From contig JAPLQT010000126.1 of assembly GCA_026399515.1 (NCBI GenBank), forward strand, positions 1-52,380: 52,380 nucleotides of DNA, written 5' to 3'. The translations under genes were made by a program, and so were the position numbers. This document shows, one piece after another, positions 51,401-52,380 of the stretch. Numbering within the stretch: the first letter of the stretch is position 1; each line of letters opens with the position of its first letter. The notes beneath the pieces are model-generated. The model ran no database searches. It was not told the origin of the DNA and was given only the letters and a program-made list of their open reading frames with translations. The stretch comes from Pseudomonadota bacterium (GTDB lineage Bacteria; Pseudomonadota; Gammaproteobacteria; Burkholderiales; Rhodocyclaceae).

Positions 51401-52222
51401 TCAGAGTGCGAGCTTGGTAGCAAGCTCTTGAGGGTTAACAAATTGGATTCCATACTTCTGCGTGACGGCGGCTACGTTTGTCGAAAGCATGATGCTCCGA
51501 ACACCTTTGTTTGTTGATCCTGTTGCCATGTCATTTGTGCAGAAGAACTCTGCCCCATGTGCAATGGAAGCAGCCAAGGCGTCTGTGTCTGCCCATTCAG
51601 CGACCATTTCCGCGACCTTTCGTTTGTTCTCGTCGGTCTCTGGAAGCGAGGCTATGCCGTCGGTCCAGTGAATGCCGACTTCATCGGATGTGTGTGTGTT
51701 GCCAAGACTCTTAATATTCGCGATGCCCACACCAAGACGTTCAAGGTCTCTTGCGACCTCTCCGGATTGATTGTTGAACTGATGGAATTCCTCGTCTGAC
51801 GCGTACCCGACAAACATAAATTGGTCTGTAAGAATGGGGCTCTTTGGCCCAGCGATCCGTTTGCTTCTTAGAATTCGAATCCCAATTTGCAATGCATCGT
51901 TGAGGTGCTCCTTGACCATATTTATGTTGGCCGGGGCAATTGTCTTGCTTGGCATCAGGACGATTCGAATCCCTATTACGCCGGGAATGTCAGTGGTTTC
52001 AGTTATGGCAACTTGAGTTCCGGATTTAATCCAGCTCAGTCGATCGTCACGTTTAATCTGTTCAAGGGTGAAAGTTGTCTCCGATAAGAGACCTGTGATG
52101 GTGCCCGCTTGACACGCCGCATGGATCTTTTGATAGACCGCGATATCTTGATCATTGGGGAATTTTGATGGACTGGCCACTTTGCGCCATGTGTTCGAAT
52201 CAAATACGACTTTGCGCGCCAT
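51401..52222 (-). CDS. Cassette gene: PIN-like nuclease domain protein
   Basis: A 273-residue protein with PIN-like features at its ends. It opens MARKVVFDSNTWRKV (Asp8 first acidic residue), has Glu48 in LLSETTFTLE, and near the end ADTDALAASIAHGAEFFCTND, where Asp212/Asp214 and Asp231 match the third and fourth acidic positions of PIN ribonucleases. It is much longer than VapC toxins (about 130 residues), with an inserted middle of unknown fold, so a VapC-like role should not be assumed. No antitoxin gene accompanies it. GGAG ribosome site before the ATG at 52222. First visible cassette after an attC or attI core at 52238. Confidence 0.7.
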   Translation of the reverse strand: MARKVVFDSNTWRKVASPSKFPNDQDIAVYQKIHAACQAGTITGLLSETTFTLEQIKRDDRLSWIKSGTQVAITETTDIPGVIGIRIVLMPSKTIAPANINMVKEHLNDALQIGIRILRSKRIAGPKSPILTDQFMFVGYASDEEFHQFNNQSGEVARDLERLGVGIANIKSLGNTHTSDEVGIHWTDGIASLPETDENKRKVAEMVAEWADTDALAASIAHGAEFFCTNDMATGSTNKGVRSIMLSTNVAAVTQKYGIQFVNPQELATKLAL

Positions 52223-52237
52223 GAAGTCTCCGTGGAT

Positions 52238-52351
52238 GTCTAACGAATGAAAGGGACTTCCCCGTCCCGAGGTTGCGGCGGAAGCCGCGTACGGCATCGA
52301 GTGCCATGATGGAGTTTTCGCATCTCATCAAAACCACGAAAGGGGAAGTCA
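52238..52351 (+). mobile_element. attC/attI core and left end of an IS1111-type insertion sequence
   Basis: GTCTAAC at 52238-52244 (GTTAGAC on the minus strand) is the core of the site before the PIN cassette. Instead of the rest of an attC arm, the next 107 bases hold GGGAC-TTCCCC-GTCCC and GCGGC-GGAA-GCCGC hairpins and lead into a transposase start with a GGGGAAG ribosome site. The exact IS end is not fixed. A short left end fits the IS1111 group of the IS110 family. Confidence 0.6.
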
Positions 52352-52380
52352 ATGAGCATTGTTACAGTTGGGATCGATCT
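52352..52380 (+). CDS. IS110-family transposase, first ten residues only
   Basis: The window ends inside a plus-strand gene reading MSIVTVGIDL. This is the usual opening of IS110/IS1111 DEDD transposases (…TVGIDLAKNVF…), with the first catalytic Asp in GID. AGGGGAAG lies 6-7 bases before the ATG. It runs opposite to the cassette genes. Assignment rests on few residues plus position at an attC core. Confidence 0.65.

Larger units (their letters stand above)
48008..52244 (-). mobile_element. Integron gene-cassette array, five cassettes, all pointing left
   Basis: Five single genes on the minus strand alternate with 58-69 bp sites that look like attC. Each site begins just after, or within a few bases of, a stop codon with an RYYYAAC-like box (GTCTAAC, CATCAAC, CTCTAAC, GGGTAAC, GCCCAAC) and ends with a GTTRRRY-like box (GCTAGGT, GTTGGAG, GTTCGCC, GTAGGCG, GTTCGGC) just before the next gene. 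Sites at 51331 and 48815 share GTCCCCTGCAACGA and GCCGCCGATAGGCG; those at 50661 and 48008 share AGCGTCC-TGTTGA. Gene orientation places the attI/intI end to the right, outside the window. Base composition is lower in GC than the left flank. Confidence 0.8.

Overview
The window looks like chromosome from a high-GC betaproteobacterium. The pilT/pilU pair next to yggS-proC-yggT-yggU, an NnrU-like protein, and propionyl-CoA carboxylase genes fit Rhodocyclales or Nitrosomonadales-type environmental bacteria. This is inferred from gene content only; the species cannot be fixed. No tRNA, rRNA or CRISPR array was seen.

Region by region: 0-7.8 kb holds the end of pccB, pccA, a VOC protein, and a ThDP enzyme - BASS transporter - epimerase - SDR run whose last gene is broken. 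7.8-9.4 kb is a cluster of three toxin-antitoxin loci, one with a truncated toxin. 9.4-15.9 kb carries housekeeping genes (methylmalonyl-CoA-epimerase-like VOC, lgt, GST, ilvD, a DUF255 thioredoxin-fold protein, cytochrome c). 16-31 kb is a transport and catabolic block: a LivK-type lipoprotein with livHMGF, a TonB-dependent receptor, and a heterotetrameric sarcosine oxidase operon (soxBDAG) ending in a second LivK-type binding protein. A structured repeat of about 180-210 bp sits in the same transcriptional sense just before livH and just before soxD. 31-44.8 kb has methylmalonyl-CoA decarboxylase, NnrU, a ferredoxin-reductase, an RNA methyltransferase, a SulP-STAS-cNMP transporter, a diguanylate cyclase and the pilus retraction ATPases.

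44.9-47.8 kb is one 959-residue gene joining a peptidoglycan-binding domain, a GH19/lysozyme-like domain, a papain-like protease and a serine alpha/beta-hydrolase, all with recognisable catalytic residues. From about 48.0 kb to the right edge all genes point left and are separated by 58-69 bp elements with attC features (RYYYAAC / GTTRRRY-like ends, imperfect internal pairing, two pairs of similar sites). I read this as five integron gene cassettes: an unknown protein, a DUF2971 protein, a TIR-domain protein, a four-helix membrane protein and a PIN-like nuclease. At the right edge an IS110/IS1111-type transposase starts about 110 bp beyond an attC core, as expected for the IS1111 elements that target attC sites. 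The integrase gene, if present, should lie to the right of the window.

Three ordinary genes (the SDR near 7.29 kb, scpB near 32.24 kb, the ferredoxin-reductase near 33.97 kb) lack short internal stretches conserved in their families. One loss is out of frame. They may be real small deletions or assembly errors and should be checked against reads.
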